From Cryptomeria japonica (lineage: Eukaryota; Streptophyta; Pinopsida; Cupressales; Cupressaceae): a stretch of 64,000 bases of DNA. Position 1 is the first letter of the stretch, and each line of letters starts with the position of its first letter. The position numbers and the translations under genes are program-made. Where the stretch lies: contig NC_081415.1 of assembly GCF_030272615.1 (NCBI RefSeq), positions 418,834,757-418,898,756 of the forward strand, in the 5' to 3' direction. The notes beneath the pieces are model-generated. The model had not been told where the DNA came from, made no database searches, and saw only the letters and a program-made list of their open reading frames with translations. This document shows positions 1 to 11,150 of the stretch, piece after piece.

Positions 1-600
1 AACAATAACTAATAATTTTCAATTAAAATTTTTCCCCAATTTAAAATATAACTTAATGCCCATATTTAATTGAATATATCAAATAACTATATAGTTTCCT
101 TATTTGAATAATTTAAATCAATTATACGATTAATGTAACCATATAACATTAATCTCCATTTTTAAATTTTATAAAATAAACTATATTAAAAATTAATTTT
201 CTCCCAAATCGAATAAGGAGTTTTAAATTAATAACACCTATGGCTAGAATTATATGGGGGAAATATTTTTCAAAATTTGTAAAGTATTTCCCCCCTCTTC
301 TTATTTTATTTTATATTTTAAATCTCAAACCCTAACTAGGGTTGAATAATTATCCTCTCCTATATTTTGTTTAATATCCACTTAATAGTTCCTCCCTTCT
401 ATTTTTTATATTATTAGCTAACCCTGATACTTTTTGAATGCAAACCCTAATGCGGATTTGGACTAGGGTTGCATATTTTATCCAACTAAAAACTTAATCT
501 TATTGTATTTCCTTTACCTTAACCTGAAACTGGGTTAGGGTTTATCTCTCTTTTTTTTTTTTTTTTTTTTGTGTGTGTACTATGTGTTATGCAGGGCCGA
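1..600. other. AT-rich non-coding stretch
   Basis: Very AT-rich sequence with many short AATTAA-type words and a run of about 20 T at 551-570. No reading frame with recognisable protein similarity is present. It resembles the interior of a decayed LTR or intergenic repeat. Confidence 0.5.
328..544. repeat. telomere-like inverted motifs
   Basis: Plant telomere-type words (AAACCCTA or TAGGGTTT) occur several times here. At 328-343 AACCCTA and TAGGGTT face each other across two bases. At 439-473 TGCAAACCCTA and TAGGGTTGCA form a hairpin with a 14-base loop. At 532-544 there is GGGTTAGGGTTTA. The units are scattered and face both ways, so this is not a true telomere array. It could be degenerate interstitial telomeric sequence or simply a motif of an old repeat. 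Confidence 0.5.
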
Positions 601-603
601 ACA

Positions 604-645
604 GGGCAAGGCGACGACTGAGATAGGGCAAGGCGGTGACTGAAA
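604..645 (+). repeat. short direct repeat, 22-bp period
   Basis: Two adjacent copies of a GGGCAAGGCGNNGACTGA-type unit start at 604 and 626. They are GC-rich against an AT-rich background and lie just before the palindrome array, so they may belong to the same repeat. Confidence 0.6.
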
Positions 646-683
646 AGAGGTCAGGTTTTACAGTGCGGGGCTCCCTTGGGATG

Positions 684-890
684 CCACTGTGCGTACACAT
701 AGTGGCGGGCGATGTCGTCCACTGTGTGCACCCATAGTGGCGGTCGGTGTCGTCCACTATGTGTAAGCACAGTGGCAGCCACGGACCATCCACTATGTAC
801 ACACACAGTGGCGGCACCTCCCGCGCCGTCCATTGTGTGTAAACACAGTGGCTTGGCCCATGAGCCATCCACTGTGTTAACACATAGTGG
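684..890. repeat. array of six 22-bp palindromes
   Basis: Six imperfect palindromes, each exactly 22 bases long, lie at 684-705, 719-740, 754-775, 790-811, 830-851 and 869-890. Each opens with a CCACTRTG-type arm (CCATTGTG in the fifth) and closes with CAYAGTGG. Mismatches are mostly G-T or A-C transitions at the sixth base from either end. The spacers of 13, 13, 14, 18 and 17 bases are GC-rich and show weak similarity to each other. Both strands can be read as open frames for about 80 codons, but the unit-plus-spacer length is not a multiple of three, so the array is unlikely to be coding. Its function is unknown. Confidence 0.9.
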
Positions 891-1280
891 TTCGGCCCTA
901 TGCTCCAAATTCTGTTTATTTTTTATTTTTTTCTTTACTTACAGTATTATCAACTCTTAGGGTTAGGATTTTTTTTTGTCACTCTTCCTAAAAGGGAACT
1001 TAGATATTAACATGCAGGAATGTAAAAAAAAGAATGTTCAGGCTGTTCATAGATAGATGTAATTTTATATTCATATTTTTTTTCCCAGAAAGGATTTAAT
1101 TAATCATTATTAGATTAACTTATACCTTCATAGTCTAAGACTAGATCTGCATTTTTTTTTTTAAAATAACAATACAATTTTTTGACAGTAATACTAGCAG
1201 CAAGCTAGAGACTATAATTAGGTTTTATTATTATTTCTTTGGTTTATAGATTAATTTTCTGCTATGTATAAACATAAATA

Positions 1281-1425
1281 AAAATGACATAAATACAACA
1301 TTTAAATATTGCAAGTAAATACTTAAAACATATTGCATTTCTTTTTCTTTTTAAAATGACAGTAACAACAACATTTAAATATTGCAGGAAAATACTTAGA
1401 AACACATTGTATTTCTTTTTCTGCA
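1281..1425 (+). repeat. tandem duplication, 72-bp unit
   Basis: Two adjacent diverged copies of an AT-rich unit start at 1281 and 1353. They share ACATTTAAATATTGCA, AAATACTTA and TTGCATTTCTTTTTC or its variant. This is a simple local duplication with no coding potential. Confidence 0.8.
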
Positions 1426-3582
1426 TTTATCATTTCTTTACAAAAATTGCAGAAATAAACAACAGATTTCAGTTTAAGACAGAATTAAATAAAAATAACA
1501 GCAGCAATATATTACAGAATTCAAATAAAATTGCTTTTCATATATGAATGTATGAACTCAAGTTGTCAATCTTTACAAATGGGTAAAATACCCAATTAGT
1601 CTCTCATTCCTAATGGATGAGGACTTTACTAAATAACACATTTCTATCCTACAAAATAATTACAATAATTTACATTTTTATTTCTTTCTTTCTGCAACTA
1701 AGAAAAATCTGCAACTAAGTAAAATCTGCTACTCCTAGCCGTCTTTCCTCTTTCCAAGCAACCTGCATACAAAACATAAGGTTGTGACCATGGGGTGCTC
1801 ACCTCCCAGCCTGGACTTACTAGAAGCCACCCCCGAGCTTGGAGAACCAATTCCCAGACGGGTTACACTCAAGCAAACACAAACAAGCAAAGGGGGAAAA
1901 CATAACAAACACATTCCCATTCCCAAGCTGAAACTTCATCACATAATGTGATGTTTTACTAGGGTGGAAGTGGACCAAGTACCCTAGAGGAGATCTGCTA
2001 GATAGTAACTCACAACCAAATCATGGCATCCAAGAAAACACAACAAAAATCATCTTAACCTCCATATCCTTATGACCCCCAAAGGCATACCTACCATATT
2101 TTCTCCCCTCATGACCCCCCGAATGCATAAACAACACTATGCAGCAAGGGTCACATGGACCAACCCTTGAGATCACTCTCATGATGAGAGCCTCTCACTC
2201 TAAAGCTGTCAAACTCCTTCCACCCCCAAGACCATTCTACCCTCCCAAGGGTAAGATGGCCTTGGATACTCCCAAAGCACAATAAAAATGCATAACAAAG
2301 AAAAGGGAGAAACCACATAAAAACTTTCACAATTACAATACAAAAAAAAATTACAATATTTTGATTCAAGCATTCTACAAATAGATTTTAACATATAAGC
2401 AAGAAAATGCACCTACCTTGAATCTGCCAAGGGTATTCTAGGGAAAGCTTGGAGAAGAGCAACCCAATCCACAAAACTTTTCTGCAACACTTAGCCAAAT
2501 TTTCTTATTCTCCAACTGGTTTTTCCTCCAAAAATTGTCCAAAATCTCCAAAGATGGAGAGTGGGTGATTAGCTCACTAAGCTTCAATCTCTAGCCTAAG
2601 AAGGCTTCTCTCACTCCTTCCAACCTCTTGGATAGAGTGAGGGACTCCCATTGGTTGGTGTTCCCTAGGTCTTACACACTCCCTAACCAAGGCACCTCAA
2701 GAAGAGGAATGAAATGGGGAAAAGGAATTACACCTATGAAGAAGGTTATCTAACCAAGGATAGCACTCCTATAGATGGAATTCGTCCATCTTGGAAAAAC
2801 CACTTTTTTGGGTGGTTAAACAAGCTCTAAGGGAAAGACACATGGCCAAATTTGGCCTTCACCCATAGGTACCCTATGAGGCCTAATAAAAACGCTCTAA
2901 AACTGACTCTAGGAGTTGATTTAACCCTTAGAAAGTCCACCTAAAGTTAACCTACGGGTCAACTCTGAGCTAACCCTCCTTGTGGATCACTATCCTAGAT
3001 TTCTTGGTATCTTCAAGGATAATTTGAAAAAATAACAATTAAACAAAAATAAATCTCTCCAAAAAGGTGACATGACAATTGCCAACACAACATACAACAT
3101 AGGTGTCAAGTGACACTACAAAATAATTCCACATCACAATACACATGGCAGTTGTCCCTGGAATGATTTAAACAAATTAATAAATACAATTTACACTCAT
3201 GCAAAAATTTTACGTTTACGAATAAAATACAATACATACGAGGTGTTGTCTCTCCAAATAGACAACCCCTGGTTTTACGAATGTACATATGACTAGGCTT
3301 GATTCTCCATAATATTTCCATGGTCACATGGATAATTTCCTGCACATCTCAATTTAAACATTAGTACTTTCCAATAGCCTCATATAATATTAAACACAAA
3401 ATCAAGAATACAATTCAATCACTCTGCATAGAATTGACATTATACAATATGATTTGCCACATATCAAAGCAATTCACATAAGCAATTCATCATAATCCTC
3501 ATAATTTAATCCATTCATAAGATATGCAAACATATTTATATCATCATAATAAAGTCATGCAAATCAAATAATGACATACATC
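1426..3582. other. no recognisable gene
   Basis: Only short frames on either strand, none with a known domain. The stretch 1750-3000 is somewhat richer in GC and in CCACCC or CTCCC words, like many decayed plant LTRs. I could not place LTR ends. Confidence 0.4.
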
Positions 3583-3723
3583 ATCTCAATGTTATCCTAT
3601 TTTGGAATCATATAAAATTCTATACCCATAATGCATAGAAATGAAGCATCAATATACCAATGTTATCCAATTCCTGGGATCATATAAAGTTTTATATCCA
3701 TAATGCATAAAAATAAAGCATCC
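3583..3723 (+). repeat. tandem duplication, about 70-bp unit
   Basis: Two adjacent copies (about 3583-3651 and 3652-3723) share CAATGTTATCC, ATCATATAAA and CCATAATGCAT, and each ends near AAGCATC. It is non-coding. Confidence 0.8.
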
Positions 3724-3792
3724 ATAATAGTTCCAACATGAAAATCACTGAAAAGCTAGGATGGGTCAGGGTAGGGCCTCATAGTTCCCTGA

Positions 3793-4881
3793 AAAAGAAA
3801 CATTAGTGCAGCTCAAGATTTCATTGAGATATTGAAAGAACAAGTGAGCACTTCTAGAGAAAATAGAAGGGAGCTGATGGACAAACTCAAGGAGAAAGAA
3901 GAGCATATCATAGAGAATCAAGACATGATAGATGAATGTGAGAAGCTGGCTAGATATAATGCAGTGTTGAAGAATGATATGCAATCCATTGTAATGAAGT
4001 TGTAAAAGGATAATGAAGACCAGAAGAAGAATGAAGAAACCACGACTCAGTCACTAAAGGAGAGATTTGATGAATATTGCAAATTGAACTATGAGAATGA
4101 TCAGTTGAAGCTTGAATTGGTGCAGACAAAGAATGATGGACAATAACTTAAAAGACAGATCATAATTCTAAGAGATGAAATTTCTACTGCTAATGAGTAC
4201 AAGGAGAAATTCAAAGCTAGCTCAACAAGGCTTGATGAGATTACAGAAAGTTAGAGAAGTGAAAAAGACATGCGAGGACTTGGATATGAAAAGGAAGAAT
4301 CCTCCAGTTCTAGACAAAGAAATCATCAGTAGAAGAACAAGAAACCTCTGGTAAGATAGCCTAATTCCTATAAATTGAATGGTAAATATTTTGTTTGTGG
4401 AAAATTTGGTCATATGGCAAGCCAATGCAAAAATAAGATGAATAATGGGATGATGAATGTGATGAATAATGGTCCTACTTTTACCAGTCAATGTTTCATA
4501 TGTAACAATTTTGGTCATAAGCCAAACATGTGCAAATCAGTGATGAACAATTTTTAGAATAAGAAATTTAATGCATGTGGGATTTTTGGACATATCTCTA
4601 ACCAAGGCAGGATGAGACCAAATCAGATAAAGTTCAGGCCTATGCAAAGGAATGTTGTCTACCATACATGCAACAAATCTGGTCAAATAGAAAAATTCTA
4701 TAGAAGTAAGAACATGAGCAACAATGGTTTGGTGAACAATAACAAATCAGATGAAAAGGGCAAAGCTAAGGTGGAAGATATCATAGATCAACATAAAAAG
4801 ATGTGGGTAAAGAAGGAAGATAAAAATGTGCAGAATGGCTCCACACCTGAATCCAATGTTAGAAGCTCATCCGGTAAGTAA
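3793..4881 (+). pseudogene. gag: copia gag relic with multiple zinc knuckles
   Basis: Gag forms the nucleocapsid that packages the element RNA. The first part (3793-4260) translates to a Lys/Glu-rich coiled coil with several stops. A GLGYE motif follows near 4281, as is common before the knuckles in plant copia Gag. Then come four CCHC-type knuckles. The first (4378-4430) has lost its first Cys to Tyr. The second (about 4492-4533) is intact: CFICNNFGHKPNMC. The third (about 4573-4608) has lost two Cys. The fourth (about 4654-4704) has lost Cys and His positions. Met/Asn-rich linkers separate them. Frameshifts and stops make it inactive. Plant copia Gag usually carries one or two knuckles, so four is unusual. 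Confidence 0.8.
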
Positions 4882-5304
4882 GGCACTTTGGCCTTAGGGG
4901 GAAGCTCAACACGCATATCCTTAGAACCCCCCCTCTTTTAGACCTATAACCGGTTGTGGAAGGTTGCAAAAGATCAAGATCAGTTATGTAGATGATATCC
5001 AAAATAATTCATGACGATTTGAGATTTTGATGAATGAATTTATGAAAAACAAGGTATCTGGAAGGCTTTTAGGGTTATGAATTTATTAAAACTAAAAGTT
5101 AGGTTTCTGAAGGATAAAGAGGAATTCTTCTATTCATATTTTTCACAATGTGAATGAAGAGAGAGAGAAGAGTATCGAAGTGACTGAGATCTTGTAGAGA
5201 AATCAAGGCTTAAAAGCAATCTGACAATGATTTCTTGCATCCAGTTGAGATTGAAAAGGTATTTATCCATTTACGAGCTATCTGTTCATACCCTACTTTT
5301 TGAA

Positions 5305-8300
5305 ATAGAATCATCTTTTGGCATTACAACTCCACTTGTTGTTGAAATCACTGAGAGAGAAAGGCCTATATTCAAGAAACACCCGTTTAAGTCAATTGAA
5401 GACAATCCAAACATAGCATTTTCCTATGTACCCTACGGTGTGTTTCATAATGAAGATTTAAGGGCATACATACATTGCAACATTTAGGAATTGGGTAATG
5501 CAGGTATGTTGTCACTCTATACGAAAAAACATGATGGATGATTTTGGGAATTTGAAATTTGACTTCAAGGCATTGCAAGATAAGGGTTTTATACAGTTTG
5601 ATCATTTCTTGGTATTTCATGAGCCTGAATGAGTGAGATATGTGTTGAGCCAAATTCATGATGCATTTGTATGGTTGGATAATCCTCACAAGAGTATGAA
5701 GCAATCCATTCAAGTAGTCACTTGTTTGAATGCAACTAGTAAGGTCCCTAGACTCTGACATGTCAAGAAAACAATTGTAATGGAGGTAACTGGATCCAAA
5801 CATGATAACCGGTCAGTGACTATTAGTGACATTGTTGAACATGATGTGAGATTTGCTTCGATGGTCATAGGATACAAAGTCTACCAATCCAACATACATA
5901 ATTCAGTATCCAGTACTGCTATTTATGCAACTTATGAGATACTTAAAGAAGACAAGAGGTTTGACTTGTGTGGAGTGTTTCTTAGTGAGCTGAAGAGACA
6001 ATTAAAGAAAATAAAATAGGATAAGAAGCATGTGTTCGAATTTGGCTCTTTGATTATCTATTTGGAACTTTACTTCTTGGATGAGATACCTAATGTTGGA
6101 AAAGTCCAATGGGCTTATGATAAACTTGTGGTAGTCCAGATCAAGGAAGGGTTACAAGGATTGGGTGACACAGTTGCACAAAAATATGCTTTGTGGGGAT
6201 ACTTCAAGTTATTTCAATCCATGATGCAAAGCAGGAGAGTATCCCTAAAGAGATTGTAGAAAAATATGAGAAAACAATTTGCTTCATGGTTGACAAGGAT
6301 CAATGTCATATGGAGGCAGTTGAGCCAAGGACATTTTGGATCATGCCCATGGGGTATGAAGTGGATGCAAATACACTTGATTCTTATGCTCAACACCTTC
6401 TCAATAAACAAATGGATGAAAAGAAGGAAAGATTTGGAACATACAAAAAAATGACTTGGACTTGCATAAGAAATTCAGTGAGTCCGATAGGAAGAGAAAG
6501 GTTAGAAAAGAGGTTGAAAAACTTGCAGAGTAGATGGGTATAACCAAAGAAGTTGTCCAAAGGGCTAGGGAGTGGAACATATCGAAGTAGGAAGACATGG
6601 TGAAGCCTAAGACTAAACCGGTCTCCACTCCTCTCAAGAAGACCAAGCTTAGACATATAAAGTCACCACCTACCTTCAGTATGTAGAAGCCTATCCCTCC
6701 ACCAAAGCCTTAATCATCATCAATCGGTGGAGCTATGAAGAGACATAAGTAGAAGGCCCAAAGGGAATATAATGCAGCTACTACAAAGGAGGAAATTGAA
6801 TTTGATGAGGCAGAGTGAGCCATCCGGTAGACTGAAAACTGGCAGGATGCAAAAATCAGAACTTGATGGAGCTCTGAAATTGGGTAAGTTAGAACATACC
6901 TATACTATTGTGCCCTTGAAATCATTGAATGAGGTAATTGATGAAGTTGTAAAGGAAGGAAATCTCAAGAATATCCCTATATATTATAAAATTTTTGATG
7001 ATAAAGATCCAAGAGAAATTGAGGAAGTTGTTGTACAATACATGAATGTATATAGTAGAACATTGATGGAGTTGTCATCTATGATTCCAAAGGAATTATA
7101 TGAAATTTTGGATGCCCAAAGACATACAACCAGTCTAGAGGATGAAAGATTAAAATAATATACCTTAGTAAACCTATGTGCTATTGAATCAAAGGATGAA
7201 ATAAAAAGAATTTTGGGACTTGCAAAGGAAAATTTCAGGAGCAAATATAGAGTGAATAAAATAATGTTCGAAAAAGTTGATGAAGTTGTTAAGGAAATAA
7301 AAGGTACATTGAAGAAATTTTTGAAGGAAAATCATTATTGAATCAATCCAGAGAAGGATGATCCCCAACTAGAAGAGAAATCAAACAAAGAAACCTCTAT
7401 TCTAAGAGTTCATGTTCAGATAGAGGTTCCTCATGAGCAGAAAGATCAGACAATTGAGCTGAATGCTCCGGTAGGAACACATGAGAAAGTAGTTGCTGAT
7501 GATACCATTGATAACCAGTCAGTTGGAGACTCTAGTGAAGCTATGTAAGATCCTTCAGTCATGGAAGTTTATTCTGAGCATGTAGCTAAAGAGTTTTGAG
7601 ATGCTAGTGTGAAGAAAGAGAAAGGAGAAGAGAAGGTAGATGAGGCACCGGTAACAATGGCCATCACCATTGTATCCAATAAGGGGAAGCAAATTGCTAC
7701 AGATGATGACTTCTCTCATGGGCCGATTGATTTAATCTCTCTATCTCCCATCCAAGCACTAAATTTAGCTACCCTTTCCCAAGATAAGGCAAGTGAGAAC
7801 TTTCTTAAGTCCCATTCATAAGACAAGGAACTAATAACTCTTTCTACTGACGTAATAGAGAAGGTTTTTCCTACATTTGAGTAGGATGCAACTGATACAT
7901 CCTTTAGTAAGCTTAGGAATATGATAAATGTAGTTGATTCTCATTTTGTGTCCTTGGAGAAAGCGACAAATATAAAAGTTTTGAATAGATTTAATGATAT
8001 GATTGCAATCCTTTTTGAAAGCAGTAGAGGATGATAGGGTAGTTTTGAAATCTTCGATGAAGAGAATTGATGATGCTTTAGATGAAGGTTGTAAGATTTC
8101 TAAATCATGTCTTATTTTGTCAAATTTTAATTTAGACATTGACAAGAAGATTAAGGAATATGAAGGACAGTTAGGTGGAATTTCACAATCTATTGCCCCT
8201 CATTCAGTTTTTGTCTTTTTTCTTGAAGCTCAAATTATGGACCTAACTGACAAAATCAAGAGCTTGCATCAGGAAAGGAACCATATTATAAGTAGAGTAA

Positions 8301-8470
8301 CTGATTTGAGGAGTCTTATCACTCCCCATTTAGACACTTTACTCAACAACCAACAGGATGTAGTGAGTGCTCTGGGTAAGGCTATTCCCTCTGATCTCAA
8401 TGGCATAGAAATACATGCCTACATGTTAAACGCTTTGATAAATGTTTTCGATTGTTTTCTAAGAGGATGA
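5305..8470 (+). pseudogene. unknown ORF2 of the pol-less copia family
   Basis: A broken long reading frame follows gag. It opens with the block FGITTPLVVEI, then RPIFKKHPFKSIED, and then a segment with the words VPYG and AYIHC (5314-5487). The sister copy at 14089-14381 starts the same block with Met, whereas here that codon is ATA, so the start appears mutated. Further pieces lie at 5780-6019, 6032-6250, 6193-6540, 6772-7158 (Glu/Lys-rich) and 7160-7800 (charged), ending in a helical, coiled-coil-like tail at 8003-8470. At least ten stops or frameshifts are visible. I do not recognise the family. Its position before the polypurine tract matches the env-like or extra ORF of some Sireviruses, but I see no convincing signal peptide or membrane anchor. 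A captured gene is an alternative. Confidence 0.6.
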
Positions 8471-8573
8471 AATGAGTATATGAAGTCCTTCAAGACAACT
8501 TATGCAAACATTTTCAAATTTATGCAAGTCATTGTACATATCTTTCACAAGTTATACCTTTTCCATTGATGTC

Positions 8574-8719
8574 AAAGGGGGAGAGAGTGTGGTGAAAAAT
8601 GATGCATATTCTTAGGGGGAGCTATTCGTACAAATCTTGCAATTATTTTTGGCGTTTTGCAGTTTTGAGTTGTTGAGTTCATTTTTCACACTATTGCCAT
8701 CAATGCCAAAGGGGGAGAT
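8574..8719 (+). promoter_or_regulatory. multiplied polypurine tracts
   Basis: Three purine tracts precede the LTR: AAAGGGGGAGAGAG at 8574-8587, AGGGGGAGC near 8614-8622, and CAAAGGGGGAGA at 8707-8718, directly before TGTTGG. A polypurine tract primes plus-strand DNA synthesis. Repeated tracts are described for Sireviruses. Confidence 0.8.
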
Positions 8720-9829
8720 TGTTGGAAAGAGACATTGTACCAGTGAAGATTCATTCATGGAGATTGCTTAGGGGTTTTCATTGATGGAAACTCAGTCATT
8801 AAATCCTATCTAGTGTATGCAGATTTGTGTTAGGTATAAGTCTAGACGGTGGAACACAATGTGTAGATTCATTGAGTATAACTCATTTTTGGTTGTATAG
8901 TTTTGGTTGCAGTATTAGAGATAGATGATTGGATGATTAAGGTATCTTAATTCCTATTATTGACCTTCAATGTTGATTCATGAGCAAGATTAAAGGTCTG
9001 GTATTCAGTGATTCTGGAAGAACATAGTTATCTTTGTGTTTAATGGTGTAATGTGTGATCAAGAATACGTGGGATAATTTATATGATTGGTTTCATGTTC
9101 AAGATGATTGGGCTGACTCATATGAAGCTTGATATCTTTTTTTTTAGGTCAGCATATGCATTTGTGGGTAGATTGAGCCGACACGCCACTATACGTTTCA
9201 TATTTTGCAGTTTGTGAAGCCGACTTGGTTGAGATCTATTTTGGTGGTGCAGATATATAATATTGATCTTGATGATCATTATATGGATGGAATATGTGAA
9301 TGTGGATGTGTTGTATGTGAATGAGCATCAAAATGCAAAATTGGTGCTCCAATAGATGGATGTGCAACAAAACAGGACAAAAAGGTATAACTTAGTTTTA
9401 GACATTCAAATTGTGCTTAACCATAACTGATCTTTGGCATTTGTAAATGCTATATTCTAGTTTAGATATTGTAATTACTCCTACATCTTATTTGTAGGAT
9501 ATTGAGTCCTCCAGGGTTGTTTCCCTCTTATGTAATTGAGTAGTGAGCTCTAGACAGTATGCCTGAATGCAAGTGCATTCCATTTTGTAATATTATCATA
9601 CTTCTTATCAAAGTATAATAATATTGTGGGTGCTCAATCCTACCATGGTTTTTCCCTTTCTGGGTTTCCATGTAAAAATTCTAGTGTTATGGTTTTTTGG
9701 TTGATTATTTTATGTTTCTTCACTTTACTTTCTTTCTTATGCATTCGATGGTTTAAGAATTAGTTTAATAAGCTTCTTAACTGTAGAACACTGATTCATC
9801 CCCCCTCTTAGTGTTCATTGATTCCAACA
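8720..9829 (+). mobile_element. 3' LTR of the Sirevirus-like element
   Basis: An LTR of 1110 bases that begins TGTTGGAAAG after the polypurine tract and ends GATTCCAACA, giving matching TGTTGG and CCAACA inverted ends. Near the 3' end it carries CCATGGTTTTTCCC with GGGTTTCCATG, and then CACCCCCCTCTTAG-like sequence; both blocks recur in the other copia LTRs of the window. No matching 5' LTR is present. Confidence 0.85.
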
Positions 9830-11150
9830 AATAGATAATTCCCATGGTGGTTCAACATTTTGGACTGATTCTTGGAATGACCATGTTGCAATTAAGGATG
9901 AACTAGGTAATGTATATTGTATCGATAAGACAATTAACAAGTATGGAAAATATGTTGCACACTATGTGAGAAAGGATGAGTTAAACATTGGAGAAAAGTA
10001 CCATTGGTTAGATGTTTCTACATTCTCGATCTCGGTGGAAGATAAAATAGTTTTGATGGAAAATTTAGAACATTGGAAGATCATGTTATTAGATGTGAAA
10101 GATGAAATAACATAGAGTAGATAGAAAACTGGTGAGTATACCATCAAAATTAGGTTTGTCATTCAAAATTCATAGAGGAATAGTGAGACATGGTTGATGA
10201 GGCTCTTTTGGAAAAGGGGAATCCTACTTGAGGTAAGTGCCTTCTTAATGATTTCTTTACAAAATATAATACATATGTGACAAACCAATCAGAATGGGCT
10301 TTTATGGCTCAAATATATACCCAATGTGTAAATTAAAGGGAGAATCAATTGATCACTTATTGTTAAGATGTATGTATGCATTAAAATGCTTGGATTGGAT
10401 CCAAAATTCACTTGGTTGGGTCCTCAATACAAGGGGAATTATTTGAACTTATGTCGAGTTGGCTAGTAGGGAATAAAAGGGAGGTTTGGGGTGACATTTG
10501 GATGGTGGTCTCCTCCACAATTGTTTGGCATGTCTAGAAGGAAAGGAATTGAAGGATTTTTGTGAGTAGGAATTTAGTGTGGAGGTGATAGTTGGGAAGA
10601 TAGAGGAGGGAATTTATGAGACTATGAATATCAATATACATATAAGGTCTAAAACCCATTTCAAGGTATGAGGCAATGAAATACAAAAAAGTGGGTCACA
10701 TTAAAAGGACCATTTGGTAACATGACAAGAAAAATAGAAACAATGAGAGAGGCTAAATGGAATACACTAAAGGAAGGAATAGTTAGGTTGAATTTTGATG
10801 AAGCAACAAAGGGGACTCCGAGACCGATTGATATTGGGTGTATTATTAGGAATGATAAGGATAATTTCTATGGGTGTTATCATGCAAGTCAGGGGTGACA
10901 ACCAATAACGAAGTAGAAATGGAAGCATTGGCATGTTGGCTCTTGTTGTGTATAGAAAAAGGTCTAAAAAATGTGGTGATAAAAGGTGACTCTCAAATAT
11001 GTGTTAATATAGTTTACAAGAGGGACATACATAATTGGAATTTAAAGCCTTAGTTGCTAACATTTTGGGAAAGTCTAAATAAATTAGAAGATTTCACAAT
11101 TTCATGCATAAATGGGGAGGAAAATAATGTTGTTGATTGATTAGAAAACT
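9830..11150 (+). pseudogene. LINE (L1-type) ORF2 3'-end relic
   Basis: Broken frames directly after the LTR match the C-terminal part of plant L1 ORF2 proteins. At 9840-10160 is the WxDSW-type linker that follows the reverse transcriptase. At 10300-10420 is a zinc-binding zf-RVT block (CKLKGESIDHLLLRC). At 10788-11140 is an RNase H-type domain with LNFDEA, an EMEALA helix, KGDSQ and a final NVVD, so the acidic catalytic residues are still readable. Stops and frameshifts interrupt every part. The reverse transcriptase core is absent. The Sirevirus-like LTR abuts the left edge, so the upstream part was probably displaced or deleted by that insertion. Confidence 0.75.

Larger units (their letters stand above)
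3793..9829 (+). mobile_element. Sirevirus-like non-autonomous copia element, 5' truncated
   Basis: The order on the plus strand is gag with coiled coils and zinc knuckles, a leader of about 400 bases, a long unidentified ORF, three polypurine tracts, and a 3' LTR (TGTTGG to CCAACA). No protease, integrase, reverse transcriptase or RNase H trace lies between gag and the LTR. The 5' LTR and primer site are missing, so the left edge near 3793 is a truncation. Repeated GGGGGAGA tracts before the 3' LTR are a known trait of Sireviruses (Ty1/copia). A second copy of the same gag plus ORF arrangement lies on the minus strand at 13786-16790. This supports a real pol-less family rather than a single deletion. 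Confidence 0.75.

Noticed and set aside
684-890. CRISPR-like appearance (repeats with differing spacers)
   Set aside because: Spacers are only 13-18 bases, the repeats are degenerate palindromes, and all surroundings are plant retroelements.
587-960. Overlapping 80-98-codon open frames on both strands
   Set aside because: They result from the palindrome array, whose arms lack stops in either direction; the unit spacing shifts frame, and no homology is seen.
5387-5803. 138-codon minus-strand frame overlapping ORF2
   Set aside because: It is antisense to the ORF2 block, which is supported by a second copy; the minus frame has no recognisable features.
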